Assembly: GCA_910588045.1 (NCBI GenBank)
Contig: CAJUPS010000030.1
Location: 1-32,673 of the forward strand
Reading direction: 5' to 3'
DNA length: 32,673 bases
Source: an uncultured Oscillospiraceae bacterium
Lineage (GTDB): Bacteria; Bacillota; Clostridia; Oscillospirales; Oscillospiraceae
The notes under the pieces are model-generated. The model made no database searches. It had not been told where the DNA came from and saw only the letters and a list, made by a program, of their open reading frames with translations. Position numbers and translations under genes: made by a program. This document shows, one piece after another, positions 16,072 through 24,073 of this stretch (positions are counted from its first letter, which is position 1; each line of letters begins with the position of its first letter).

Positions 16072-16350
16072 GAATTTATGCCAGCGGCCCCGGAGACATA
16101 CGTCTCCGGGGCCTTCTACGTCTCCCCAAAGATGCTGCGCATCTTTGGGGAGAGGGGGTATCGCTGCGCTCTGCGCCTCGGTTGTGCGCCTATGGCGCAC
16201 AATTCGACGCTCGCTCCGCGCAAAGTGTTTTTCCCCACGTACACGCCGCGGGGAAAAACGATTTCATTTTATTTCGCGCCTCCGGGCGCGAAACTCCTGC
16301 GGAGGGCTTTTTTATACACTCCCAGCCCCGGAGACACACGCCTCCGGGGC
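16041..16350. repeat. cluster of hairpins in a 333-bp gene-free stretch
   Basis: The intergenic region 16032-16364 holds a chain of near-perfect palindromes: 16041-16071 (9 bp), 16086-16113 (12 bp, loop ATAC), 16121-16153 (15 bp, loop TGC), 16182-16202 (9 bp, loop TAT), 16227-16259 (10 bp), 16272-16293 (9 bp, loop TCCG) and 16325-16350 (9 bp). The first-class hairpins 16086-16113 and 16325-16350 share the arm GCCCCGGAG. No coding sequence was supported. Read leftwards, 16325-16350 starts 15 bases after the lysozyme stop and may terminate that gene. Read rightwards, CTCCTGCGGAGGGCTTTTTT near 16294-16312 resembles a terminator. Confidence 0.6.
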
Positions 16351-16364
16351 CGGTCAGGGGTTCC

Positions 16365-18476
16365 TTAATAGGGGATCAGCGCCAGGTTCATGTCCACCTT
16401 GCCCTCAATGCCCGGGACGCTGCCGCTGTCGGTATACTGCCATATGCGGTAGTTGTAGTACATATCCGGCTGGTTGCGGCTGTTGTACTGGGCGAACCAG
16501 AAGTCGTACCCGGTCAGGCGGCTGAGATCCAGCCGGGTGTAGCCCACCTCCAGCCCCATGTAGATCATGGGCGTATAGCCCGCCTGGGCCACCGTCTCAC
16601 AGAAGGCGATGGCGCAGTCCGTGAGGGTGTTCTTGTCCACGCCGTAGCTCCGGGCGGTCTTGGAGTAGATCTCCCAGTCGAAGATGACGGGGTACTCCAG
16701 GCCGCGGCCGTTCAGCTTCCCGATGGTATACAGGGCCTCCTCCACCGCCTCGGCGGTGTTGATGGCCTGGGAGAAGAAGTACACGCCGGTCTTCAGCCCC
16801 GCCGCCTTGGCCCCCGTCAGGTACTCCTCAAACCTGGCGTCGTCGTAGAGCTCACCGGACTCGGCAAACCGTCCGCCCACGCGGATGAGGGCGAACTCCA
16901 CTCCGGCCTCCGCGACCTTCTGCCAGTCGATGCTCTCCTGATACCGGGCCACGTCGATGCCCCAGGCGGTGGTATAGGCGGGGTCATTGTAGTAGAGGCG
17001 GCTGCCGCTGCGGACGAAGAGATCCTTATTGTACGGCGCGGCGGGCACGTCCCACAGCACGGGGATCTGCTTGCCGCCATATGTAATGTAGCCCGAGAGG
17101 GAGGGGTCGTTGGGCGCCGAGTAGCCCCGCAGACGGGAGACAATGGCGCACATCTCCGCCCGGCTGATGGCGCTGTCCGGGCGGTAAAAGCGCACGCTGC
17201 CTTCGATCTCCCCGGTGGTGACCCCCGCCTCATAGAGGGTCAGGGCATAGGGGTCGTCCACGTCGGCGAAGGGGGATACGCCGCTCTTCAGCTCCAGGTC
17301 CATGGCGATGACGGCGATCCGCGCGATGGTCAGCCGGTCGATGGGGGCGTCCAGATTGGCGATCTCCCCCACGGCCACGCACCCCATGCCCTCCGCCAGG
17401 GAGAGGTAGTTCCCCGCCCAGTGTCCGGCAGGGGCGTTGCCCGGGTCGACCTTGGTGGCCGCCACAAGCAGCAACTTCAGCGCCTCTCCGGCGGTCAGGA
17501 AATTGCCGGGCTGAAAGGTGCCGTCGGGATAGCCGCCCAGGATCTTCTCATAGCTCAGCTCCCGGACGTAGCTGTAGTGCCAGTCGCTCTCCTTCACATC
17601 CCGATAGGGGTTGACCCACGCGGAGTAGTCCGGCTTCGGTTCCGCCGGTGTGGAGGGGATGGGCGCGGCTGCGCCCCCGTCCCAGCGGGCGTAGACGCTC
17701 AGGGAACCCATGGCGGTCTCCTCCCCCGTCAGGGGCACGCCTCCCGCGGTAAACCAGCCCTGAAATACCGCGCCCGCCTTCGTGGGGACAGGCAGCTGGC
17801 CATAGGGGGCCCCCAAGGGGTAGAACACCGTCCGGCTGCCCATGCCGGGGTCGTTCTGGCCGCCGTTTACCTCATAGTCTATGTAGCAGTAGCGGGACAG
17901 CCCGTCTTGAAAATTGTAGTCGCCATAGAGGAACAGAAACGCTTCCCTCAGCCGTCGGCTCACCAGATTTTCCAGGACGGCGGTGCCGGAGTGGCACCAG
18001 GTGGCGATGGCATTGACGACCTCCGCCTCCGTGTACTGGTCGATCCCATTGATGAGGTAGGAGCACAGCCGGTAGTCGGGGTTGATCCACTGGGACCCCA
18101 GGGTATAGGTCATACTGATCAGGGCGTCGTACTGGTACTGGGGGACGGAGATGCCGTATTGGCGCAGAAAGTCGTTGACCTTTGGCTCCTCCAGCTGCAC
18201 CAGATGGGTCCGCAGCAGCAGGTCTGCCTCCTCCTCGCTGATTCCCATGGGGTAGTCGTTCTGTCCGCACTCCACGCCATAGCCGATATACCACTTCCCG
18301 TTGTTGTCGGCGTATGGCAGGGAGCGGAAACCCTCCAGCTCTTTGATCATCGCTATGCACTCCTCGCTGGTGGTGTGGGCTTCCACCGCCAGGGCCGCCC
18401 CGGACAGAAGCGTCGTCGTCAGCGCCAGGCACAGCAGCAGGGATAGAAGTTTTTTCAGGGAAGCTCTGCTCTTCAT
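16365..18476 (-). CDS. secreted double lysozyme: GH24 - InlB_B repeat - SLH - GH25
   Basis: A 703-residue exported protein. I chose ATG 18476, where a signal peptide begins (MKSRASLKKLLSLLLCLALT, cleavage after about residue 30 at ALA). Domain order: GH24 phage-type lysozyme (about 35-185; catalytic Glu in IKELEGFRSLPYA, then WYIGYGVECG); a Listeria-Bacteroides (InlB_B) repeat at about 235-275 (AVFQGWFTAGGVPLTGEE, VYARW); three SLH repeats at about 290-460 (WHYSYVRELSYEKILGGYPDG, SPFADVDDPYALTLYEAGVT); and GH25 muramidase at about 515-703 (WGIDVARYQESIDWQKVAEA, PVIFDWEIYS with the catalytic D-x-E, and WQYTDSGSVPGIEGKVDMNL). Both enzymes cleave peptidoglycan and SLH domains bind wall polymers, so it is probably a wall-anchored autolysin or a weapon against other bacteria. 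Confidence 0.9.
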   Translation of the reverse strand: MKSRASLKKLLSLLLCLALTTTLLSGAALAVEAHTTSEECIAMIKELEGFRSLPYADNNGKWYIGYGVECGQNDYPMGISEEEADLLLRTHLVQLEEPKVNDFLRQYGISVPQYQYDALISMTYTLGSQWINPDYRLCSYLINGIDQYTEAEVVNAIATWCHSGTAVLENLVSRRLREAFLFLYGDYNFQDGLSRYCYIDYEVNGGQNDPGMGSRTVFYPLGAPYGQLPVPTKAGAVFQGWFTAGGVPLTGEETAMGSLSVYARWDGGAAAPIPSTPAEPKPDYSAWVNPYRDVKESDWHYSYVRELSYEKILGGYPDGTFQPGNFLTAGEALKLLLVAATKVDPGNAPAGHWAGNYLSLAEGMGCVAVGEIANLDAPIDRLTIARIAVIAMDLELKSGVSPFADVDDPYALTLYEAGVTTGEIEGSVRFYRPDSAISRAEMCAIVSRLRGYSAPNDPSLSGYITYGGKQIPVLWDVPAAPYNKDLFVRSGSRLYYNDPAYTTAWGIDVARYQESIDWQKVAEAGVEFALIRVGGRFAESGELYDDARFEEYLTGAKAAGLKTGVYFFSQAINTAEAVEEALYTIGKLNGRGLEYPVIFDWEIYSKTARSYGVDKNTLTDCAIAFCETVAQAGYTPMIYMGLEVGYTRLDLSRLTGYDFWFAQYNSRNQPDMYYNYRIWQYTDSGSVPGIEGKVDMNLALIPY

Positions 18477-18630
18477 AGGATGTCTCACTTTCTGGAAAAT
18501 GATTTCACGGTATGGCCCGCAACCCGTCCCGGGCCATCGGCTCGAAAAAAATAAAAGTTTCGACCGTAGTTTACCATAACCGACAAACAAAGGGAACCCC
18601 TCCGGCACGAAATTAAGATTTTTGTAACAA

Positions 18631-18665
18631 AACACCCCCGGGGACCTGCGGTCCCCGGGGGTGTT
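18631..18665 (-). terminator. terminator of prs
   Basis: A perfect 16-bp GC-rich stem (18631-18646 with 18650-18665, loop TGC). On the minus strand it is followed by TTGTTACAAAAAT after the TGTT end of the stem. It lies 25 bases past the prs stop. Confidence 0.8.
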
Positions 18666-18689
18666 GGTGATATTTACGAGGTAAACGTA

Positions 18690-19649
18690 TCAGATCCAGA
18701 GCTTCGAGACGGAGATCTCCTGGTAGATGCGCTCAATGGCCTCGGCAAACATGGGCGCAACCGTCAGATACTTGATTTTGTCGGAGAGCGAGGCGTCCAC
18801 CGGCGCAATGGTGTCCAGGAAGGCCAGCTCCTTGATGACGCTGCTGTTGATTCGGTCGATGGCGGGCCCCGAGAGCACGCCGTGGGAGGCGCAGGCGTAC
18901 ACGTTGCGGGCGCCTCCCACCTCCACGATGGCCTTGGCCGCGTTGCACAGGCTCCCCGCCGTATCCACCATATCGTCAAACAGGATGCAATCCTTGCCCT
19001 CCACGTCGCCGATGACGTTCATCACCTCACACTGGTTGGCCTTCTGGCGGCGCTTATCCACAATGGCAAGATTCATGTGCAGCTTCTGGGCAAAGGCCCG
19101 GGCCCGGGACACGCTGCCCACATCGGGGGACACCACGATCATCTCCTCGCACTTCTCCCCGAATTTCTTGGCGTAGTAGTCCACAAAGACCGGGTTGCCG
19201 TACAGGTTATCCACAGGAATGTCGAAAAAGCCCTGGATCTGGGCGGCGTGCAGGTCCATGGTCAGCACCCGGTCCGCTCCGGAGGCGGTGAGCATGTTGG
19301 CCACCAGCTTGGCGGAGATGGGGTCCCGGGCCTTGGCCTTCCGGTCCTGCCGGGCATAGCCGAAGTAGGGGATCACCGCCGTCACGCGGCCCGCGGAGGC
19401 CCGCTTCATGGCGTCGATCATCACCAGCAGTTCCATGAGATGGTCGTTGACCGGACTGCTGGTGGACTGGATCAGGAATACGTCGGACCCTCGGACGGAC
19501 TCATAGATGGAGGCGCACACCTCGCCGTCGGCGAAATGGCTGATCTCAGAATTGCCCAGCTGAATGCCGATCAGGCGGCACACGTCCCGGGCCAGTCCTT
19601 TGTTGGCGTTGCCGCTGAAGACCTTCATGTCTTTTCCGTGAGAAATCAT
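18690..19649 (-). CDS. prs: ribose-phosphate pyrophosphokinase (PRPP synthetase)
   Basis: A 319-residue enzyme making PRPP from ribose 5-phosphate and ATP for nucleotide, His and Trp synthesis. I chose ATG 19649, with AGAGG about 9 bases upstream; an in-frame ATG at 19658 is too close to that site. Signature parts: DVFLIQSTSSPVNDHLMELL, IPYFGYARQDRKAKARDPIS, the PRPP-binding loop region VMTMDLHAAQIQGFFDIPVD-like segment (LTMDLHAAQIQGFFDIPVDN) and ILFDDMVDTAGSLCNAAKAI. Length is usual. The glmU-like gene lies upstream on the same strand, as in the gcaD-prs pair of Bacillus, but a MITE-like element separates the two here. Confidence 0.96.
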   Translation of the reverse strand: MISHGKDMKVFSGNANKGLARDVCRLIGIQLGNSEISHFADGEVCASIYESVRGSDVFLIQSTSSPVNDHLMELLVMIDAMKRASAGRVTAVIPYFGYARQDRKAKARDPISAKLVANMLTASGADRVLTMDLHAAQIQGFFDIPVDNLYGNPVFVDYYAKKFGEKCEEMIVVSPDVGSVSRARAFAQKLHMNLAIVDKRRQKANQCEVMNVIGDVEGKDCILFDDMVDTAGSLCNAAKAIVEVGGARNVYACASHGVLSGPAIDRINSSVIKELAFLDTIAPVDASLSDKIKYLTVAPMFAEAIERIYQEISVSKLWI

Positions 19650-19718
19650 TTCCAACATCCTCTTTTCATCATAATCATCAGTATATTGTGAGCGGGAAAA
19701 ACGGGCATGGATCTTCTC

Positions 19719-19885
19719 TTAGAACCTGTATTCACAACCGTTGGACGCTGCCTGAGCGGTCTTTTCCCCGCCATACTGCGTCGCTTTCCCTTGCAATCCG
19801 TCAGGATTGCTGCAAGAAAGCTCCTTGTCTGGCGAAAAAAATCCTCGCCCATGCAGCATCCCCCGGTTATGAATACAGGTTCTTA
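19719..19885. mobile_element. MITE-like palindromic element, copy 2
   Basis: A 161-bp element at 19722-19882 flanked by TTA at 19719-19721 and 19883-19885. It is the reverse complement of copy 1 (15091-15251) with about 17 differences by eye. The 19-bp terminal repeats are at 19722-19740 and 19864-19882. The right-hand flank TTA is, on the minus strand, the TAA stop codon of the glmU-like gene, so the insertion lies exactly at the end of that gene without changing its product. It separates the glmU-like gene from prs and could form a long hairpin in their shared transcript. Confidence 0.77.
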
Positions 19886-20911
19886 CTTCTTGTATAGGTC
19901 CCGTCGGGCTTTTGCCCAGCCGGGCTTGTTCTCCTGGCGCACCCGGGAGATGGCCAGGGCGTCGGGCTCCACATCCTTGGTGACCGTGGTCCCGGCGGCG
20001 ATGTACGCGCCCTCCCCCACCGTAACGGGAGGGACCAGATTGGTGTTGCAGCCTATGAATGCGTTGTCTCCGATGACGGTGCGGTGCTTGCGGAAGCCGT
20101 CGTAATTGGAGGTGATCGTACCGCAGCCAAAGTTCACTCCCGCGCCTACGTCGGCATCTCCCACGTAGGTGAGGTGGCTCATCTTGGTCCCGGGTCCGAA
20201 CGAGGCGTTCTTGATCTCCACATACGCCCCCACCTTGCACCCGTCGCCCACCCGGCAGTGGGGCCGGATATGGGCAAAGGGCCCCACATGGACATCCTTC
20301 CCCAGAACGCTGTCGTAGACCTGGGAGGCGTTGACCACGCAGCCATCGCCGATCTCACAGTCGGCAATGAGGGCGTTGGGCCCGATCTCGCAGTTCTCGC
20401 CGATGACGGTGTTCCCCCGCAGGATGGTCCCCGGCAGGATGACGGTGCCCGGTCCAATGGTCACACGGGGGTCGATGTAGGTGTTGTCGATGTCCAGCAC
20501 CTTCACCCCCGTGCGCTGGTGGAACATGGCGATCTTCTCCTTTACCGCCCGCTGGAGCTGGGCCAGCTCCGTGACCGTGCGGAAGGTGAGCATCATGCTG
20601 CCCACCGGCAGCATGGCCTCCCGGATCTCCTCCACCCAGCACCCGTGGGCAAACTCGGCAATGTCCCGCCGGTAGTCCTCCTCCGTACCGGCCACCGCCG
20701 CCGCCCCCTCGGGAAAACAGGCGGCAGCGTCCTCCAGATCCTCGCCCCGGCATACAACAAAAAACCGCCGAACGCCTTTTTTCATCCACGCCCGCATACA
20801 CCAGTTGAGAATTGGGCAGAATAGTGCGTCCTGCAGCATCAGGGGTTTGCCGTTATACGTCTGTGCCTTGTCCTCTGTTAAAAAAATGACGATACATTTC
20901 TTGTTCTCCAT
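19883..20911 (-). CDS. GlmU-like protein with intact acetyltransferase domain and reduced N-terminal domain
   Basis: A 342-residue protein, shorter than bifunctional GlmU (about 450-460). Residues from about 140 on form a left-handed beta-helix with IDPRVTIGPGTVILPG, VGPFAHIRPHCRVGDG, YVEIKNASFGPGTKMSHLTY (catalytic His in SHLTY), GCGTITSNYDG and VTVGEGAYIAAGTTVTKDV, the pattern of the GlmU acetyltransferase that makes N-acetylglucosamine 1-phosphate. The N-terminal ~115 residues retain a short trace of the pyrophosphorylase fold (YNGKPLMLQDALFCPILNW, VRRFFVVCRGED) but lack the LxxGxGTRM nucleotide loop and most of the domain. Uridyltransferase activity is therefore doubtful. The start has GGAG upstream. 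It is the first gene of a unit that continues to prs. Confidence 0.85.
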   Translation of the reverse strand: MENKKCIVIFLTEDKAQTYNGKPLMLQDALFCPILNWCMRAWMKKGVRRFFVVCRGEDLEDAAACFPEGAAAVAGTEEDYRRDIAEFAHGCWVEEIREAMLPVGSMMLTFRTVTELAQLQRAVKEKIAMFHQRTGVKVLDIDNTYIDPRVTIGPGTVILPGTILRGNTVIGENCEIGPNALIADCEIGDGCVVNASQVYDSVLGKDVHVGPFAHIRPHCRVGDGCKVGAYVEIKNASFGPGTKMSHLTYVGDADVGAGVNFGCGTITSNYDGFRKHRTVIGDNAFIGCNTNLVPPVTVGEGAYIAAGTTVTKDVEPDALAISRVRQENKPGWAKARRDLYKK

Positions 20912-20942
20912 GGAGAAGCGCCCCCTTCCGCTTGATACCCTT

Positions 20943-20970
20943 ATTATAGCAGAAGCGTCCGTTTATGCAA
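20943..20970 (-). promoter_or_regulatory. promoter of the glmU-like gene
   Basis: On the minus strand TTGCAT (20965-20970) is followed by a 16-base spacer and a perfect TATAAT (20943-20948), 32 bases upstream of the start at 20911. Confidence 0.7.
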
Positions 20971-21124
20971 GGAAAATTTTTTTCTGCGGCGCGGTTTTCT
21001 GTTTCTCCCTGTCAAATCCTGCTTTTTGCACAAGGTTTTGGCCCGCAGCAGGGGGGAATTGGGCAGTTTTACAGGGCCGGACCGGGCAGAAGTAAAATTT
21101 TTGAAAGAAATTCAAGGATAACGC

Positions 21125-21153
21125 TTGAATTTGGAAAAGATTTGTTTTACAAT
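21125..21153 (+). promoter_or_regulatory. promoter of the trmL-pgk-tpiA-gpmI unit
   Basis: TTGAAT (21125-21130), a 17-base spacer, then TACAAT (21148-21153). It lies 57 bases upstream of the trmL start. It is divergent from the glmU-like promoter, and the 298-bp region between the two genes holds nothing else I can support. Confidence 0.6.
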
Positions 21154-21209
21154 GTCCCTGTTAAAAATTGGGCGGATGGAGCGCCCGTCATGGAGGCGGG
21201 AGAAAAAAC

Positions 21210-21710
21210 ATGCTGGATATTGTCCTGGTGGAACCCGAGATTCCTCCCAACTGCGGGAACATCGCCCGCACCTGCGCCGCCACCGGCAGTCGGCTGCACC
21301 TGGTGGAGCCCCTGGGCTTCGACGTCAGCGACCGGGCCGTGAAGCGGGCGGGGCTGGACTACTGGCATCTGGTGGAGGTATCGGTCTATCGCTCATTGGA
21401 CCACCTCTTTGCGGTCCACCCAGAAGCGGCATCGGACCTGTGGCTGGCCACCACAAAGGCCCCTCGGAGCTACAGCGAGGCGGCCTTCTCCCCGGACTGC
21501 TGGCTCTTCTTCGGGAAGGAGACGGCGGGCCTGCCCCGGGAGTTCCGGGAGCGGCACCGGGACAGATGTATCCGGATCCCCATGGTGGACGAGGCCCGCA
21601 GCCTCAATCTGGCCAACTCCGCCGCCATCCTCATCTACGAAGCCCTGCGGCAGAACGGATTCCCGGGACTGCTGGATGCAGGAGAGATGGGGAACCCCAG
21701 CGTCATTTAG
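21210..21710 (+). CDS. trmL: tRNA (cytidine/uridine-34-2'-O)-methyltransferase, TrmL type
   Basis: A 166-residue SPOUT-class enzyme that 2'-O-methylates the wobble base of certain leucine tRNAs using SAM. I chose ATG 21210 (MLDIVLVEPEIPPN), the usual TrmL start, behind GGAGGCGGGAG. An in-frame ATG at 21168 would add 14 residues not typical of the family. Motifs: PPNCGNIARTCAATG, LFFGKETAGLP (SAM-binding knot loop) and IPMVDEARSLNLANSAAILI. It is followed 47 bases later by pgk on the same strand. Confidence 0.93.
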   Translation: MLDIVLVEPEIPPNCGNIARTCAATGSRLHLVEPLGFDVSDRAVKRAGLDYWHLVEVSVYRSLDHLFAVHPEAASDLWLATTKAPRSYSEAAFSPDCWLFFGKETAGLPREFRERHRDRCIRIPMVDEARSLNLANSAAILIYEALRQNGFPGLLDAGEMGNPSVI

Positions 21711-21757
21711 CCAATCAAACCATTTCACCATATTGTTTGAAAGGAGCTGCATCAACT

Positions 21758-23038
21758 ATGAACTACAACAAGAAGACGGTCAAGGACGTAGATGTCAAGG
21801 GCAAGAAGGTCCTTTTGCGCTGCGACTTCAACGTCCCCATGGCCAAGGACGGCAGCGGCGTCATTACGGATGACAAGCGCATCCGCGCCGCTCTGCCCAC
21901 CATCCAGTACCTGCTGGATCAGGGCGCGGCGGTCATCGCCTGCTCCCACATGGGTAAGCCGGAGCCCAGCTTCGAGAAGTGGGCCAAGAAGCAGGCCGAG
22001 AAGGGCAAGGACCCCGCCTCCCTGACCAAGGAGAAGTGGGAGAAGTCCCTGGAGGCCCTGTGCATGGAGCCCGTGGCCAAGCGCCTGGGCGAGCTGCTGG
22101 GCAGGGACGTGGTCCTGGCCAGCGACGTGGTGGGCCCCGACGCCCAGGCCAAGGCCGCCGCGCTCCAGTCCGGCGAGATCATGCTTCTCCAGAACACCCG
22201 CTTTGAGAAGGGCGAGACCAAGAACGATCCCGAGCTGGCCAAGGCCATGGCCGACCTGGCGGGCTCTGACGGCGTGTATGTCTCCGACGCCTTCGGCGCG
22301 GTCCACCGGGCCCACGCCTCCACCGCCGGTGTGGCTGCGTATCTGCCCGCCGTGTCCGGGTTCCTGATCCAGAAGGAGCTGGATTTCATCGGCGGCGCAC
22401 TGGCCAATCCCAAGCGGCCCCTGGTGGCCATCCTGGGCGGGGCCAAGGTGTCCAGCAAAATCGGCGTCATCAACAACCTGCTGGAGATCGCCGACACCAT
22501 CATCATCGGCGGCGGCATGTCCTATACCTTCGCCAAGGCCCAGGGGGGCACCGTGGGCGACAGCCTGCTGGAGAGCGACTGGCTGGACTACTGCAACGAG
22601 ATGATCGCCAAGGCCGGGGAGAAGGGCGTGAAGCTGCTTCTGCCGGTGGACACCGTCATTGCCGACAAGTTCGCCCCCGATGCCGACAGCAAGGTGGTCC
22701 CCAACGGCCAGATCCCCGACGGCTGGCAGGGCCTGGACATCGGTCCGGAGACCGTCAAGCTGTACTGCGGCGCCGTGAAGGATGCGGGCACCGTGATCTG
22801 GAATGGTCCCATGGGCGTGTTTGAGTTCGAGAAATTCGCCGTGGGCACCAAGGCCGTGGCCGAGGCCCTCAGCGAGACGGACGCCATCACCATCATCGGC
22901 GGCGGCGACAGCGCGGCGGCGGTGCAGCAGCTGGGCTACGCCGAGAAGATGACCCACATCTCCACCGGCGGCGGCGCCTCCCTGGAGTTCATGGAGGGCA
23001 AGGAGCTGCCCGGTGTGGCCTGTCTGCTGGACAAGTAA
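21758..23038 (+). CDS. pgk: phosphoglycerate kinase
   Basis: A 426-residue glycolytic enzyme, converting 1,3-bisphosphoglycerate plus ADP to 3-phosphoglycerate plus ATP. ATG 21758 has AAAGGAG upstream. Motifs: KVLLRCDFNVPMAKDGSG (substrate-binding Arg and Asp), CSHMGKPEPSFEKW, RFEKGETKNDPE, DAFGAVHRAHAST and, near the end, GGGDSAAAVQQLG and STGGGASLEFMEG. It is about 30 residues longer than the usual 395. The extra length is a Lys/Glu-rich insert (EKWAKKQAEKGKDPASLTKE) after the HMGKP loop. Such inserts occur, as I recall, in other Clostridia. It heads the pgk-tpiA-gpmI cluster. Confidence 0.97.
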   Translation: MNYNKKTVKDVDVKGKKVLLRCDFNVPMAKDGSGVITDDKRIRAALPTIQYLLDQGAAVIACSHMGKPEPSFEKWAKKQAEKGKDPASLTKEKWEKSLEALCMEPVAKRLGELLGRDVVLASDVVGPDAQAKAAALQSGEIMLLQNTRFEKGETKNDPELAKAMADLAGSDGVYVSDAFGAVHRAHASTAGVAAYLPAVSGFLIQKELDFIGGALANPKRPLVAILGGAKVSSKIGVINNLLEIADTIIIGGGMSYTFAKAQGGTVGDSLLESDWLDYCNEMIAKAGEKGVKLLLPVDTVIADKFAPDADSKVVPNGQIPDGWQGLDIGPETVKLYCGAVKDAGTVIWNGPMGVFEFEKFAVGTKAVAEALSETDAITIIGGGDSAAAVQQLGYAEKMTHISTGGGASLEFMEGKELPGVACLLDK

Positions 23039-23176
23039 GCTCCTTTATTATGTAAGAAAGTCATCGGAGAATCTCTTTGAATACCTTCAGCAGGCTAACA
23101 GGATTGCCCATGAGGAAAAGCGATTCATTTTTTATTAGCCTACTATAATATATATTATAACAGGAGAAAGATCGAC

Positions 23177-23950
23177 ATGAACCGTAGATACCGCAAAACT
23201 ATCATCGCCGGTAACTGGAAGATGAACAAGACCGCCACCGATACCAAGAAATTCGCCGAGGAGCTCAAGCCCATCCTGCCCCGTGCCAAGTGGTGCGAGG
23301 TGGTGGTGTGCGTCCCCTTCGTCAACATTCCCGCCGCCCTGAAGGCATTTAAGGACATGCGCGTGGCCGTGGGTGCGGAGAACCTGTTTTATGAGCCGTC
23401 CGGCGCTTACACCGGCGAGGTGTCCGCCGACATGCTCAAGGATCTGGGCGTGAAGTACGTCATCATCGGCCACTCCGAGCGCCGCCAGTATTTCGGAGAG
23501 ACCGATGTCACCGTCAACCGGAAGGTCCACGCCGCCCTGGAGGCGGGGCTCCATCCCATCATCTGCGTGGGCGAGAGCCTGGAGCAGCGCGAGATGGGCG
23601 TGACCATGGAGCTCATCGCCCTCCAGGTGAAGAGCGCGCTGTCCGGCGTGGCCCCCGAGAAGGTGCGCAAGTGCGTCATCGCCTACGAGCCCATCTGGGC
23701 CATCGGCACCGGCAAGACTGCCACCGCCGAGCAGGCCGCCGAGGTCTGCACCAATATCCGCGCCGTCATCCGCAACCTGTACGGCGCCCGGGTAGCCCGG
23801 TCCATTACCATCCAGTACGGCGGCTCCATGAACCCCAAGAACGCGGCCGAGCTGCTGGCCCAGCCCGACGTAGACGGCGGATTGATCGGCGGTGCGGCCC
23901 TGAAGCCCGATCAGTTTGTGGATATTATCAACGCGGCCAATCAGGAGTAA
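23177..23950 (+). CDS. tpiA: triosephosphate isomerase
   Basis: A 257-residue TIM-barrel enzyme interconverting dihydroxyacetone phosphate and glyceraldehyde 3-phosphate. ATG 23177 has AGGAGAAAG upstream. Catalytic residues are visible: Lys in IIAGNWKMNKT, His in IIGHSERRQYF, Glu in AYEPIWAIGTGKTAT (also the mobile loop 6). The C-terminal phosphate loop reads YGGSMNPKNA and GGLIGGAAL. Full length. It starts 138 bases after pgk, a gap with an AT-rich stretch (a TATAAT at about 23143) that could carry its own promoter. Confidence 0.97.
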   Translation: MNRRYRKTIIAGNWKMNKTATDTKKFAEELKPILPRAKWCEVVVCVPFVNIPAALKAFKDMRVAVGAENLFYEPSGAYTGEVSADMLKDLGVKYVIIGHSERRQYFGETDVTVNRKVHAALEAGLHPIICVGESLEQREMGVTMELIALQVKSALSGVAPEKVRKCVIAYEPIWAIGTGKTATAEQAAEVCTNIRAVIRNLYGARVARSITIQYGGSMNPKNAAELLAQPDVDGGLIGGAALKPDQFVDIINAANQE

Positions 23951-23960
23951 ACGCGGCAAG

Positions 23961-23986
23961 CGGTACCCGCCGGGCGGCGGGTACCG
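23961..23986 (+). terminator. hairpin between tpiA and gpmI
   Basis: An 11-bp GC-rich stem (23961-23971 with 23976-23986, loop GGGC) 10 bases after the tpiA stop. There is no T-run after it, so it may attenuate or protect the 3' end and need not stop transcription into gpmI. Confidence 0.5.
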
Positions 23987-24073
23987 CCGTGTGCCTAAAC
24001 GGGGTACGCCGTCGGGCCGATGTCCGCATTGGCCCGACCGGAACCCCAAAAGACTGAAAATTTCGAGGTTACT

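Noticed and set aside
16041..16350. CRISPR array or tandem repeat
   Set aside because: The hairpins differ in sequence and spacing and are not direct repeats with unique spacers.
16182..18446. A 754-residue open frame on the plus strand opposite the double lysozyme
   Set aside because: Antisense to a multi-domain gene with clear motifs; biased composition and no ribosome site.
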